Made by a program: the position numbers and the translations under genes. This document shows, piece after piece, positions 1 to 8,410 of a stretch of DNA of 40,138 bases. Source of the stretch: Paraburkholderia madseniana (GTDB taxonomy: Bacteria; Pseudomonadota; Gammaproteobacteria; Burkholderiales; Burkholderiaceae); the NCBI RefSeq assembly GCF_009690905.1, contig NZ_VOSW01000088.1, positions 1 through 40,138 on the forward strand, in the 5' to 3' direction. Each line of letters starts with the position of its first letter. Position 1 is the first letter of the stretch. Below the pieces are notes generated by a model. That model had not been told where the DNA came from. It saw only the letters and a program-made list of their open reading frames with translations, and did no database searches.

Positions 1-114
1 CGTCGCCTCGCACGTGATTACGAGCGACTACCCGAAACGCTTGCCGGGCTTCATTTCGTGGTCTTCGCAATACTTATGCTCGTTCACGCGGTGCCAGTAC
101 TTCAAAGTGCCTAA
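1..114 (+). mobile_element. IS5-family transposase, C-terminal end (cut by window edge)
   Basis: Frame 1 is open from the first base to a TAA at 112-114. It reads like the end of an IS5-group DDE transposase: a basic RRLARDYERLPETL stretch followed by AGLHFVVFAILML. In this family the C-terminus has the same arrangement (arginine-rich YERLP..LAG.H then a hydrophobic helix). Only the last 37 residues are in the window, so completeness of the element cannot be judged. I see no clear terminal inverted repeat just downstream. The family call is by recall of the conserved C-terminus. Confidence 0.65.
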
Positions 115-184
115 CACGCTCTAAGCGAGTCAACCCATGAATTGATCGTGCCAGGATTCCTCGAGACTCACGACGGGACCAGCG

Positions 185-364
185 ATGTCCATCAACGCCA
201 TTGATGGAGTTCGCGTTGACTTCGTTACTAGCCGAGTGACGCTTGTGCGCAGGGCGCTGGCGGATGCGCAAAAGATCATGTGGTTGGCCGACCCGAACAT
301 CGCACCTGTGATCCACCGGACCTTCGCTTCGATAACCGTTCCATACTGGGATGATTCACGCTGA
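185..364 (+). CDS. Small hypothetical protein (59 aa), overlapping the next gene
   Basis: ATG at 185 to TGA at 362-364. The product starts MSINAIDGVRVDF and ends ITVPYWDDSR. I do not recognise a family. It has a normal amino-acid mix with no low complexity and no signal peptide. Its last bases overlap the ATG at 351 of the next small reading frame by 14 bases in another phase, an arrangement typical of translational coupling. The ribosome binding site is weak (GGGA about 7 bases upstream). It could be chance, but the overlap and the protein-like composition argue for a real small gene, now next to an IS end. Confidence 0.4.
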   Translation: MSINAIDGVRVDFVTSRVTLVRRALADAQKIMWLADPNIAPVIHRTFASITVPYWDDSR

Positions 365-552
365 GGAGGCTTTACTGGTCGCTATCGTTCGATCGTTGCC
401 ACCGGACATAAGGAGCAAGGTCGCCGATGACTTCCATGAGCACGTCGAAATCGCCGAGACGTCGCACTTGATCGACAGCCGATCGCGAAACGCGCGACGC
501 GTTCAAGGCTCATGTCAGAAGGCTGCAGATCGTGCTTGCCTCACTGTCTTAA
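351..552 (+). pseudogene. Small hypothetical gene with a probable +1 frameshift
   Basis: The frame from ATG 351 gives a plausible acidic start (MIHAEEALLVAIVRSLPPD, then DDFHEHVEIAETSHLID). After about base 476 it turns into an Arg/Asn/Cys-rich, unlikely sequence. The +1 frame from 478 instead continues as an amphipathic helix (ADRETRDAFKAHVRRLQIV) and ends at TAA 550-552. Removing one base near 477 would join the halves into a protein of about 66 residues. The family is unknown. It follows the overlapping 59-residue gene and precedes the DUF1571 gene. It could be a sequencing error instead of a true lesion. Confidence 0.4.
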
Positions 553-580
553 CGAAAAATCGACGAAACCGGGGTGCCAC

Positions 581-1519
581 ATGCTGGGTGTCGCCAAGAC
601 GTCAATAAAGTCCCGCGCCGCAGGGTTCGCGAGGCTCGCATTTCTAGCGCTCATATCGGCTGCAATGATTGTCGCGCCGGGGCATGCTGAGGACGCGCCG
701 ACACCGGCGAGCCATCCAGCGCCGGCAGATCAGTCACCCGTCGCGATCGCGCAGGTGGCGAGTCTGCCTGTCGAGCGCCAGGTCGCCTGGCTAAGCCGCG
801 CCGCGCAAAGCGGTGAGCTCGAGAGATTGGACGACGCGCAACTGATCGAACTCTTTCAAGCGCTCGCGCCCGACACTGTGCCTCGCTACGTGCAGACGGG
901 CATCACGCGCTACCGGGAGTGCGAGTTCCAGACGTTCAGCCAACAACGCGTGAAAGGCAAGTGGCAGACGAAGCCGGCTCACATGCTGGTCCGCTATCGT
1001 CAGGAGCCACGGCAAGTCTATGTCAAGTGGCTGGCTGACGGCAGGAATGCCGGGCAGGAAATGATTTATGACGAGAAGAAGGATCCAGACCAGCTTTACG
1101 CGCATCCGGGTGGGATCCTCAACCTCGTGTCGTTGTGGGTACCAATCGATGGCGCTCGCGTCAAGGCGCAGTCGAACCATACCGTGCGTGAACTGGGCAT
1201 AGACTATTTCACGGATCTGTTTCTGGCTGAGCTGAAGAAGTATCGCGCGGCAGGCGTCGAGAAGTCCTCCAAGATCGAGGTGCTAAACGATCATGGTGCG
1301 CGCGTAGTGGCGTTCACGTGGGAAACACCTACCGGGCGGCCCGACTTCTATGCAAAGAAGGAGCGGCTCGGCCTCGACTTGCGGCAACCTTTTTTTCGCA
1401 CGAGCGAAGCGTGGGACAACGACAAGGAACTCTTGGAGAAGTTTTCGTTCACGGAGGTGACGCCGAAACATTTCGACGACTCGGTATTCGATCCAAAGAA
1501 TCCGGAGTACAAGTTCTGA
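581..1519 (+). CDS. DUF1571 family secreted protein
   Basis: A protein of 312 residues matching the DUF1571 family in my reading: a conserved core around LVRYRQEPRQVYVKWL, YDEKKDPDQLYAHPGG, and a C-terminal region ending DPKNPEYKF. I chose the ATG at 581, not one at 512, because it begins a clean signal peptide: Lys/Arg-rich start, hydrophobic LAFLALISAAMIV, and a GHA cleavage site near residue 36. The protein should act in the periplasm or outer envelope. Its biochemical role is unknown. A mature N-terminal stretch rich in Ala and Pro precedes the conserved domain. It appears monocistronic. Confidence 0.85.
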   Translation: MLGVAKTSIKSRAAGFARLAFLALISAAMIVAPGHAEDAPTPASHPAPADQSPVAIAQVASLPVERQVAWLSRAAQSGELERLDDAQLIELFQALAPDTVPRYVQTGITRYRECEFQTFSQQRVKGKWQTKPAHMLVRYRQEPRQVYVKWLADGRNAGQEMIYDEKKDPDQLYAHPGGILNLVSLWVPIDGARVKAQSNHTVRELGIDYFTDLFLAELKKYRAAGVEKSSKIEVLNDHGARVVAFTWETPTGRPDFYAKKERLGLDLRQPFFRTSEAWDNDKELLEKFSFTEVTPKHFDDSVFDPKNPEYKF

Positions 1520-1894
1520 TCAGCTGATGTGTGATGCGGGAGCCAGACACCCGCGCGGCTATTCAATTCGGGCAGGCACGACAGCCTCTGGTCGACCATA
1601 ACGAGACAGTCGGCGTTGCTGAAAGCGGACCTGGCCGACCCCGCAGAACTCGCGCTACAGCGAGTACTGCAAAGCCAGGTCGAAACCGATGACGACTAGC
1701 GAACAGCCGAGGCCTGCGAGGAAATTCGCGACCCGATGTTCGAAATCGTGATCCCGGCTCATCCACGCATATCCCCTCCCGCGTCGGCGTTTGGTGCTCA
1801 AAAGAACTCTTTGTTCAATTACGCGCCAACGGATCCCGCTGATCCGCATTTGTATCACGTGACCGGCCGCCCATCGCGACGCGCAACCGAACTG
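1520..1894. other. Intergenic region between convergent genes
   Basis: No well-supported gene. One weak candidate lies on the minus strand at 1655-1762: 35 residues starting MSRDHDFEHRVANFLAG with a hydrophobic middle and a GGAGGGG sequence about 10 bases upstream. The plus strand of the same stretch also has a protein-like frame (LLKADLADPAELALQRVLQ) but no start codon. I cannot decide between them. Confidence 0.3.
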
Positions 1895-2476
1895 CTAACT
1901 TTCCGCCTCCGGGATCGTTCTGACGATCATCGAGAATAATTTGCCGAGATCGTCTTCAAGTTTTACCCCGTCGAACGGATCGCGATTTGCTCCAAAAGCG
2001 GCGTCGACTTCCGCCCAGTCTTCGTTTGTCAGCAGACGTCTGGCGGCCGGCAAGATCAACGTCTCTTCCATGCACCGGTGGTCTGCATAGAACTCGGCAT
2101 ACGCATCCACCAAGGCTCGCAACTCCCGAAGTGCGGGAGCGCCCTTCAATTCATACCGGGTCAGCGCGTGCTCGATATCCCTCAACCTCACGTCACCTCG
2201 AGCGTGCTGGGACTCCAGTTCCGTAAGGACGTGGTCAAATTCATCAGTCCGATCCCGCAGCGGCGTGAACAGGTAACGATCCTCTTTGGGATGGTGCACC
2301 TGCTGAGGGTACTCGCGGATGTAGTAAAGCATCGCCCGAAGCACCATGAGGCCCGGAGCCGGCGTACCTGCTGCCAGCAGGCCCACAAAGCGCCGCATGC
2401 CCTCTACCACGGCCGACATCTGCTCGTGTTCATGAAGGATGACGGTTATGGCAGAGCGCGGTCCCAGAGACTGCAT
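1895..2476 (-). CDS. Hemerythrin HHE domain protein
   Basis: 193 residues forming a four-helix hemerythrin-type domain, which carries a non-haem di-iron centre that binds oxygen or senses redox or NO. Likely ligands are visible: H15 and H17 (LHEHEQ), H61 or H62 with E65 (HHPKED), H91 (ESQHARGD), H133 and E137 (DHRCMEE). The protein has no signal peptide and no membrane helix, so it is cytoplasmic and stand-alone, not fused to a signalling domain. The start at 2476 has a GGAG sequence 7 bases upstream. The cytochrome c4 gene lies upstream on the same strand, 216 bases away, so a common theme of oxygen and redox handling is possible. Confidence 0.92.
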   Translation of the reverse strand: MQSLGPRSAITVILHEHEQMSAVVEGMRRFVGLLAAGTPAPGLMVLRAMLYYIREYPQQVHHPKEDRYLFTPLRDRTDEFDHVLTELESQHARGDVRLRDIEHALTRYELKGAPALRELRALVDAYAEFYADHRCMEETLILPAARRLLTNEDWAEVDAAFGANRDPFDGVKLEDDLGKLFSMIVRTIPEAES

Positions 2477-2692
2477 ATCAAACTCCGAAGCAGAATATGA
2501 AAAGCATTGGCGAATCGATTTGCCGCTTCACACCAGCGGCATGAGAAGGAAGCTGCGCCGGTACCTTAATGCTAGTCATCCGCCGCTCGACATCAAAGCG
2601 CGCCGCGCCACTGCTTTGATGGAGATCAACGGCTGTGCGGGCAGGGTGGCGCATAGGGTCAGCGCCCGTCGACCGCATAATTTGGCAACTGC

Positions 2693-3313
2693 TTATCTGG
2701 ATTGCAGAAAGGTCGCAACCGCCTTGGCCTGGTCGGCGCTCAACGTATGCGCGACGGCGGTCATCACGGGCGCGTTGGCGCGGGTACCGTTCTGGAAGAC
2801 CTGGATCTGACGCAGCAGATACTCCTGATGCTGCCCTGCGAGGCGCGGAAACGTACCGACCCCCTGGGCCTGCGCGCCGTGGCATGAAGCGCAGGCCGGC
2901 ACGCCCTTGTCCGGCACGCCGTGTTCGAAGATTTCCTGGCCCTTGGCCATCAGGGTGGGGTCGCCCGCCGCGCCCCGGGTTGCGGCCTGATGCGAGTAGT
3001 AATCCGCCAGCGATTTGACGGCTGCCTCGTCCAGCAGTGCGGCCATGCCCCACATGTAATCGCGGGCAGCGGTTTCGCCACGCGCGTGTTCGTGGAATCC
3101 CTTGAGCTGGGCTTCGATGTATTCAGGTGTCTGGGCGTTGAGCTTCGGAAACATCGGCGATTCGCTGCGCCCGTGTACGCCGTGGCAGCCGGAGCAAATC
3201 TGCCCGGCAATGCGGGCGCCATCCTCGGCTTGTGTGAGGGCTGGTATCAAGGCGATGCCAGTGGCGGCAAGTAGCGCGACCGCGGACATCCGGGGAGCAA
3301 GTATCTTTTTCAT
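2693..3313 (-). CDS. Di-haem cytochrome c4-type protein
   Basis: 206 residues with a signal peptide (hydrophobic AVALLAATGIALIPAL, cleavage after TQA) and two haem-binding motifs, CSGCH at 40-44 and CASCH at 141-145. Each is followed by the PKL or PRL plus Tyr-rich helix seen in cytochrome c4/c-553. Candidate axial methionines are M90 (WGM) and M184 (APVM). The protein is periplasmic and should pass electrons to a terminal oxidase or another reductase. The length is that of a normal two-domain c4. No oxidase genes are in the window, so its partner is elsewhere. It may share transcription with the hemerythrin gene downstream. Confidence 0.93.
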   Translation of the reverse strand: MKKILAPRMSAVALLAATGIALIPALTQAEDGARIAGQICSGCHGVHGRSESPMFPKLNAQTPEYIEAQLKGFHEHARGETAARDYMWGMAALLDEAAVKSLADYYSHQAATRGAAGDPTLMAKGQEIFEHGVPDKGVPACASCHGAQAQGVGTFPRLAGQHQEYLLRQIQVFQNGTRANAPVMTAVAHTLSADQAKAVATFLQSR

Positions 3314-4040
3314 GGACGTTCTCGTCAGGCTGAGCGGATTGAAAATATCAGTGGCCGGGCCATCTGGTCAGCATATGAGCTATCCAGGCTCGGCGCGCAG
3401 AGAAAGTTGAAGGCAGGCGTGCGGTTTCACACATACGAAACGGCGCGGGTAATGTTCCCCATCAAACTGGAGGGCAACGAGGGGCGCGCAATACGTCAAG
3501 CGAATCGACTGCCGCAAACAGTTGCGAGGTTTCGAACGTCGATTCCGCCGCTTGCAGAGCAGCAGCATCGATCGTGCCAGGTGTATTGATTGCGGAAATG
3601 GAACGCCTGTCTCTGGCATTCATGGCGCGGTGCCGATCATTCACGACAGCGCGCAGGCCTTTTTGGCGCTGGCATCCACTTTTTCCAGCCGGTGCCAACC
3701 TGGGGACGAAGGCTCGTCACTGATTGGTCGTCGCTTTAGTGACGCGCATCGCCGAGAGGCAGAGCCGGTCCTAGCCAGCGAGCGCGACCGAAAGGGTTCA
3801 TTTTCGTACTGCCTTGCTGTACAAAAAAGGTCGCTCATCAAGGGGTTGATGCGGCCTGAACGCACGTCTCGAGAGCCGCTGTCGGCCTGAAAACAATCAT
3901 ACTGGGAGGGCACCAAATCTGCCTGTACGATTGTGGGCGCGTTCATCGGCCAGACTTAAGCGCCACCTCAATCCCCCCCGCAATAGACGACCGCGGCATA
4001 TTGCCCGTGGCACAAGTTGGCGCACCAGTCTCTCGCGGCG
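3314..4040. other. Gene-poor stretch
   Basis: No convincing gene. Several short overlapping frames exist on both strands, none with a good ribosome binding site. A plus-strand frame around 3578-3670 contains the string CIDCGNGTPVSGIHG followed by AVPIIHDS, faintly like the cofactor-pocket region of nitrogenase component 1 proteins. It is too short and isolated to call. Confidence 0.3.
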
Positions 4041-4202
4041 TCACTCCTTCGCGGCGGCGCCCGACATCCGCTTAGCGTGCGGTGCAGTGAGTCTATCGAG
4101 GCAGTTCAGAGTTACGACGATGAGAAGCAGGGCTAATACGACAAGCTGGCCAACCAGAAAAACCGGCACGGCCAATATAGCCCACAGCGCCAACCTGAGC
4201 AT
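4041..4202 (-). CDS. Small membrane protein (53 aa)
   Basis: ATG at 4202, TGA at 4041-4043. An excellent ribosome binding site (GGGAGG, 4-5 bases before the ATG) decides the start. The product begins MLRLALWAILAVPVFLVGQ, runs through a second hydrophobic stretch LVVLALLLIVVTLNCL, and ends in a short basic tail, so it is a one- or two-helix inner-membrane protein. No family recognised. A copy of the window's recurrent promoter-like element (CTACCGTACAAAC) lies about 115 bases upstream on the same strand, linking it to the other small envelope genes. Confidence 0.65.
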   Translation of the reverse strand: MLRLALWAILAVPVFLVGQLVVLALLLIVVTLNCLDRLTAPHAKRMSGAAAKE

Positions 4203-4295
4203 CTCGCCTCCCTGGATTTTTCGATCGGTCGGCGGAAACTGGCGGCGACCTTAGCGGCTCGTTGCGAAGGCTTGCAGCGAGCCCTCGAAAGCATC

Positions 4296-4328
4296 ATATC
4301 GCAACCCGTTAAATCAGTTTGTACGGTA
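4296..4328 (-). promoter_or_regulatory. Recurrent promoter-like element, copy 1 (imperfect)
   Basis: On the minus strand: TACCGTACAAAC (11 of 12 to the consensus), 15 bases, then CGATAT in the place of TGAGAC. The upstream box is good and the downstream box poor. It points towards the 53-residue membrane protein gene. Confidence 0.4.
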
Positions 4329-4491
4329 GTGGACGCAGGCCGTCGACAGGCTGGGAGCCGCGCCAAGCGCAGCGCTGACGCCCAGAGAGCGACCAATGAG
4401 GCCCGCAAAGCCGTTGCAAGTCTGGAGGGTCAATCGCGAAGTGATGTCAGGCCGAAGCAGGAGAGAAACGCCAAAGAATGGATGACGAGGC

Positions 4492-4595
4492 GTGAGGGCG
4501 TGCGCAATCGGGCGACGGAACATATGCTCCTGGATTCCGATTCGGGTGGGGAGCGAGCAGCCGCAATATATAGCCTCATCGGTTTGTGCAAATTC
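4492..4595 (+). pseudogene. IS66-family transposase (TnpC) C-terminal relic, frameshifted
   Basis: Two frames together give a hallmark of IS66 TnpC: VRACAIGRRNICSW in one frame, then DSDSGGERAAAIYSLIG in another, matching the usual ALGRRN...GSDSGGERAAAIYSLIGT...KLNG block. The frame changes near 4528. Nothing else of the transposase is recognisable on either side, so this is a short, decayed remnant. Confidence 0.6.
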
Positions 4596-5053
4596 GCCGA
4601 CAAACGGCCCTATCGCGCGAAACATGAAGGCCACAACTGCGTGGTTGCTGCGTAGGCGTTGCCTGCTGGTCGACGCGTGGACTGTGTTCTGAGTTAGAAA
4701 TCCGCGGACCAAGTTGGGCGATGCCAGCCCTCATCGCGTCGTCGGACTGCCTTCAGCAGCAGTTGTTAAAACCAAAGGACTACATATTTAATATATTGGG
4801 TATTGACGGATACATTGGTTAGACGCCGGATGGGAGAGGATCGAGCCAATAGACTTGTTAGTGCGGGTCAATGTCGACGTTAATGACAGTTGCATGCTGG
4901 CCGCTGCGGACAATTAGCCCCCGTGAAACGAACATTTGCGGCGAGCCCAATGTTGCCGATCAGTGCATCGGCGCGAGCGTCTGAGCTTCGGCCATTACGG
5001 CCGCTCGTGGCAGAACGCAGCGTCGGCGGGTGTTCCTACGCGCGGATAGTGCG
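4596..5053. other. Intergenic stretch with an AT-rich patch
   Basis: No gene seen. Bases 4765-4810 are unusually AT-rich for the window and contain TTGTTA, 18 bases, TTTAAT on the plus strand, a possible sigma-70 type promoter. No good open frame follows it. Confidence 0.25.
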
Positions 5054-5512
5054 TCAGTGCTCGCTGCAGAAGATGGCCGTGAGCAGGAGGGGGACGACTT
5101 GGCGAACGACAGCGTCGCTGCCAGCCTCGCGTGCGCGGGCTTCTACTGCCTCGGCGGGGCCAAGGACTACAGCGCCATATGCTGACGGCGTAATGGGCTG
5201 GCCACTTCCCTGTTTGAATATTGTGTCGTCGCGCTCATACCCGAGAACGGCGTAGACACGGAACCCGAAAGCCGTCAGGTTGCTGTCGTGCGTCGGTCGA
5301 AATGCGTTGACCGAGTTCACTTCGACACGCATCGGTTTCGGATCGATATATTGAGCGTTCAATAGCGGGGCGATGAACGCATGCGCGTTCGATTTGCAGT
5401 CGAGTTGCGCATCGAGAGGGTAGGCGCAGCACGTCACTGGAATGAGCCCCGCGCCTATTGCAGTGAGCACGGTTAGCGTGTTGAGAGCGACCTTGGTCAT
5501 GATGGGGGGCAT
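5054..5512 (-). CDS. Secreted hypothetical protein (152 aa)
   Basis: The protein has a signal peptide (MTKVALNTLTVLTAIGAGL, cleavage near the CCA of PVTCCAYP) and a mature part of about 120 residues that I cannot assign. ATG 5512 is preferred because an AGGATAG sequence lies about 8 bases upstream; ATG 5500 is an alternative that lacks one. A pair of cysteines follows the signal region and another (FCSEH) sits at the C-terminus. An excellent copy of the recurrent promoter-like element ends only 21 bases before the start codon, so transcription probably begins just ahead of the gene. Periplasmic or exported; function unknown. Confidence 0.7.
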   Translation of the reverse strand: MPPIMTKVALNTLTVLTAIGAGLIPVTCCAYPLDAQLDCKSNAHAFIAPLLNAQYIDPKPMRVEVNSVNAFRPTHDSNLTAFGFRVYAVLGYERDDTIFKQGSGQPITPSAYGAVVLGPAEAVEARAREAGSDAVVRQVVPLLLTAIFCSEH

Positions 5513-5533
5513 CCGGTTCTATCCTGCGCCAGC

Positions 5534-5566
5534 GTCTCACGTCCGTCGGAAGATGTCTGTACGGTG
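5534..5566 (-). promoter_or_regulatory. Recurrent promoter-like element, copy 2 (perfect)
   Basis: Minus strand: CACCGTACAGAC, 15 bases, TGAGAC. It lies directly upstream of the secreted protein gene starting at 5512. If TGAGAC acts like a -10 box, the leader would be about 15 bases and would hold only the ribosome binding site. This placement is the best argument that the element is a promoter and not a distant operator. Confidence 0.6.
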
Positions 5567-5796
5567 GCAGGCCGATGACCTGCAGTCAAACCCCTACCGC
5601 AACCACCGAGGTGCGGCCCCGAATCAATCATGTGGCCTGTTCCTGGAAGCAGGCCGGCGAGCGGGTCGCCGGAAAATAGGTGTCAGAAACGGCGGCAGGT
5701 TCGGTGATCCATCGCTGCAGGCAGTCGGGACGCCGACGCGGGCCCGCCCATCCCCCTTGATGGGCTCGATGCGGTTGTTTTTACTGATCTGAACGT

Positions 5797-5829
5797 CACC
5801 GTGCAGACATACCATATCCTCCGTGAGAC
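5797..5829 (+). promoter_or_regulatory. Recurrent promoter-like element, copy 3
   Basis: Plus strand: CACCGTGCAGAC, 15 bases, TGAGAC. From about 5773 to 5833 it is closely similar to 16500-16560 upstream of the second Crp/Fnr gene, sharing GGTTGTTTTTACTG, CTGAACGT and GAGACCGTG. It lies upstream of the kinase fragment and about 1 kb before the first Crp/Fnr gene. Confidence 0.6.
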
Positions 5830-5946
5830 CGTGCTATTTCAACCTGCGCGTACCAGTGATCTTCGGGTCGCTCTCGCGATGCAGGCATTGGCGAACCACC
5901 GGGTATTGGCGCATCGCGACCCGAAGGGCGCGATATGGGGATCAAC

Positions 5947-6540
5947 ATGTCAGCTCATCCAGTATCTTTCCGGTGGTCTGTTGGCACGCCCGACACGCAC
6001 CACGCGGACGTGACAGATAAAATGATGGAACGCCCGCTGCAAGGGGCGTCGATCGCTTTTTCCAGTCATTCTCCGCCGGCCGCCCCTCTCACCGCAGCCG
6101 CACTGGCGGCAGCCCAACGCGGCCAGGCGCTCACCGTGCAGATTGCCGACAGGGCACTACGCATTGAAGGCGATCCTGTGCGTCTTGCACAGGCCGTCAA
6201 CAACCTCCTGCATAACGCAGTGAAATACACGCCGGAGAAAGGTTGCATCACCGTGAACGTGCTCGCAGACGGGAAGGACCTTGTGGTGTCCGTCAAGGAT
6301 AATGGTCTGGGCATATCGGCGGCGCTCCTGCCACATATCTTCGAGCTCTTCGCTCAATCCAGCAGAACGATTGCGGCGAGTGCCGGCGGTTTGGGGGTCG
6401 GTTTTGCCGTGGTGAAAGCGGTCGCCGAATCGCATGGCGGAACGGTGTCGGCGACCAGTGCCGGCCCCGATACGGGCAGCGAATTCACGCTCCGGCTGCC
6501 GATCGTGCTGGAACGGCGCATGGCTGGTGAGCCGGCGTGA
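5947..6540 (+). CDS. Histidine-kinase-like ATPase domain, stand-alone fragment
   Basis: About 197 residues carrying only the catalytic HATPase domain of a sensor kinase: N box around N86 and N90 (NNLLHNAVKYTP), G1 box DNGLGIS near 118, F box IFELFAQ near 131, G2 box GGLGVGFAVVK near 147-157. There is no histidine-containing dimerisation domain, no sensor domain and no receiver. The first 50 residues look random, so the true 5' part was probably lost and the gene is likely a remnant of a larger hybrid kinase. The start could also be 5935. It might still encode a soluble ATP-binding protein. It sits between a copy of the recurrent promoter element and the first Crp/Fnr gene. Confidence 0.7.
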   Translation: MSAHPVSFRWSVGTPDTHHADVTDKMMERPLQGASIAFSSHSPPAAPLTAAALAAAQRGQALTVQIADRALRIEGDPVRLAQAVNNLLHNAVKYTPEKGCITVNVLADGKDLVVSVKDNGLGISAALLPHIFELFAQSSRTIAASAGGLGVGFAVVKAVAESHGGTVSATSAGPDTGSEFTLRLPIVLERRMAGEPA

Positions 6541-6838
6541 CGGCGGGCTATTCAGCCACACATTCAGTCTGCTGCTGAGCCAGCCAGCGGACGACACATT
6601 TCTCGCAGTTGACAGACCTGTCCGCGCAGACCCGTTAAGGCATGGCCGGTGGCGCGTCGCAGCGCGCCGCAACGTACCACCAGGCGCACGCGAACTATAA
6701 TTTAAACGCGGTTTAGTCAGGTTCGACATCCTCGCCGATTCGTCTGGCGCATTCATGCAACTGCCGCTGATGCCTGATACTGTTAAGAACAATTCTGCGA
6801 AAACGGTGCACTTTCTGGAGAATGTCGGGGAGCGGGGC

Positions 6839-7558
6839 ATGGAAAACGAGCAACATTCCAGAGAGAATCACCTGCTTTCGGTTCTACCGGAAGCAGAGCG
6901 GGCGCGCGTGGCGCCGCATCTCGTACCGGTCGAAATGCCCCTGGGGCAGGTCGTGTACGAGTCTGGCGATCGCCTTGATCACGTCTATTTTCCGACAACG
7001 TCCATCGTATCGCTGCTCTATGTGATGGAGGACGGCGCGTCCGCCGAGATCGCAATCGTGGGCAACGAAGGGATCATCGGCATTGCGCTCTTCATGGGCG
7101 GTGAAACAACGCCAAACCGGGCAGTCGTGCAAAGCGCAGGACGGGCGTATCGACTCGATGCGCGCATCCTGAAAGACGAATTTCATCGCGCCGGCCCGGT
7201 TCAGCGGTTATTGCTGCGCTATACCCAGGCATTGATCACCCAGATGGCCCAGACCGCCGTTTGCAACCGGCATCATTCGATCGACCAGCAGTTGTGCCGC
7301 TGGCTGCTGCTCAGCATGGACCGCCTGCCGTCAAACGAGCTGAAGATGACTCAGGAACTGATCGCCAACATGCTTGGCGTGCGCAGATCCGGCGTGACGG
7401 AAGCGGCGCTGAAACTCCAGGACGCGGGGCTGATCCGCTACGGTCATGGCCACATCGAGGTCCTGGATCGACCGGGACTCGAAAAGCGTGTGTGCGAGTG
7501 CTATGGCGTGGTGAAACGGGAGTTCGACCGGCTGTTGCCTGATCTGAAGGCGATTTAA
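6839..7558 (+). CDS. Crp/Fnr-type transcription regulator, paralogue 1
   Basis: 239 residues. Residues about 12-130 form a cyclic-nucleotide-binding-like beta barrel (PLGQVVYESGDRLDHVYFP, IAIVGNEGIIGIALFMGG); 165-205 form the winged helix (MTQELIANMLGVRRSGVTEAA). There is no FNR-type cysteine cluster, and the cAMP-contact residues of true CRP are not obvious, so the ligand is unknown. Such Burkholderia regulators often sit among stress genes. The ATG at 6839 has GGGAG 6-7 bases upstream and gives the same length as the paralogue at 16602, with which it is nearly identical. A TATAAT sequence at 6696-6701 may belong to its own promoter. A third, broken copy is at 33469. Confidence 0.9.
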   Translation: MENEQHSRENHLLSVLPEAERARVAPHLVPVEMPLGQVVYESGDRLDHVYFPTTSIVSLLYVMEDGASAEIAIVGNEGIIGIALFMGGETTPNRAVVQSAGRAYRLDARILKDEFHRAGPVQRLLLRYTQALITQMAQTAVCNRHHSIDQQLCRWLLLSMDRLPSNELKMTQELIANMLGVRRSGVTEAALKLQDAGLIRYGHGHIEVLDRPGLEKRVCECYGVVKREFDRLLPDLKAI

Positions 7559-7926
7559 ACGCGCACTATTCCTGCGCGGGCGGGCAGCGCCGAGCTACGG
7601 GCGTGTCCCCTGCAGCACTCCCGTGGAATGCCGCTGGTGCTCTTTATCAAGGGGGCACGCAATTGAACCCTGTACCCCGGCACACGGCAGTCGCGAACCC
7701 CGGGCGAAAAAAAAAAGAAATCCCGATGTCCACCACCGTACCGACTGCGCGGCAAATCAATGCCAGCCTCACGCTACAGGGCGGGTCTTTTCCGGGTTGT
7801 GCGGAAGCCGGTCAGTATCACTTTTAATTTTGCGAAGATACCTCGCGAAGGGCCTGAAGATTCAGGCACGTGACGAGAGAGCGGCGACGGGATCGTCGTA
7901 ACACGGAGTCGGAAAGGAGTCCTTTC
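7559..7926. other. Intergenic region with a possible 33-aa frame
   Basis: A frame from ATG 7726 to 7827 could encode 33 residues (MSTTVPTARQINASL), but its only upstream feature is a run of ten A. At 7734-7745 the string CACCGTACCGAC resembles the first box of the recurrent promoter element, pointing to the DUF3309 gene, but the second box (TGCCAG) is poor. Confidence 0.3.
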
Positions 7927-8082
7927 ATGTTGAGCATACTATTGATAGTCGTGCTGGCGTTCCTGTTGATGGGAGCGATGCCGACCTGGCCGCACAGCCG
8001 TTCGTGGGGCTATATGCCAAGCGGGATGCTGGGTGTGCTGCTGGTCGTCGTTCTCATATTGCTGCTTCTGGGCAGAATATAA
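7927..8082 (+). CDS. DUF3309 family small membrane protein (51 aa)
   Basis: A short hydrophobic helix, then the conserved middle PTWPHSRSWGY, then a second hydrophobic helix (MLGVLLVVVLILLLL). This is the standard layout of DUF3309, a family of about 50-residue inner-membrane proteins common in Burkholderia and rhizobia near stress genes. Function is unknown. The ATG at 7927 has AAGGAGT 6 bases upstream, which decides the start. Upstream may lie a weak copy of the recurrent promoter element; CsbD follows 125 bases later on the same strand. Confidence 0.85.
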   Translation: MLSILLIVVLAFLLMGAMPTWPHSRSWGYMPSGMLGVLLVVVLILLLLGRI

Positions 8083-8207
8083 GAGCGCAAAATTCCTGTC
8101 TGGATGATCCGTTCACGGGCAGCCGTTGTCGTACCGTGCCATCAGAAAACGAGTGACCTGCACGCGTCGAGAAGTTCGGTCATCCGTCATTTTCAAGGAG
8201 CAATGTC

Positions 8208-8384
8208 ATGAACAAGGATCAGGTGAAAGGTCGCGTCGAGGAAGCAAGGGGAAAGGTCAAGGAAGCTGTCGGCAAAGCCACGGGGAGCGAAACGACCCAG
8301 GTGAAGGGTAAGGTCGAACAGGTCGTTGGCAAGACACGGGCCGCGTACGGCGATGCAAAGGAGCAACTGAAGAAGCAGCCGTAG
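8208..8384 (+). CDS. CsbD family stress protein (58 aa)
   Basis: A small hydrophilic protein rich in Lys, Glu and Gly, with the CsbD pattern: MNKDQVKGRVEEARGKVKEA followed by a second, similar KGKVEQVVGKTR repeat. CsbD proteins are general-stress proteins of unknown mechanism (sigma-B dependent in Bacillus). It is cytoplasmic, without membrane segments, at the normal family length. AAGGAG sits 9 bases before the ATG at 8208. An inverted repeat at 8411-8447 may end the transcript. Confidence 0.92.
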   Translation: MNKDQVKGRVEEARGKVKEAVGKATGSETTQVKGKVEQVVGKTRAAYGDAKEQLKKQP

Positions 8385-8410
8385 GCTGTTTTCGCGCCGA
8401 CAGGTTTTGA

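Noticed and set aside
74..316. Minus-strand frame of 80 codons at the window start
   Set aside because: It overlaps the IS5 transposase end and the 59-aa gene; its composition is that of an antisense shadow and there is no ribosome binding site.
3578..3670. CIDCG...GIHGAVPIIH string similar to nitrogenase component 1 proteins
   Set aside because: Only about 25 residues, spacing differs from NifK/NifN, no flanking match and no other nif genes. A profile search would be needed to revive it.
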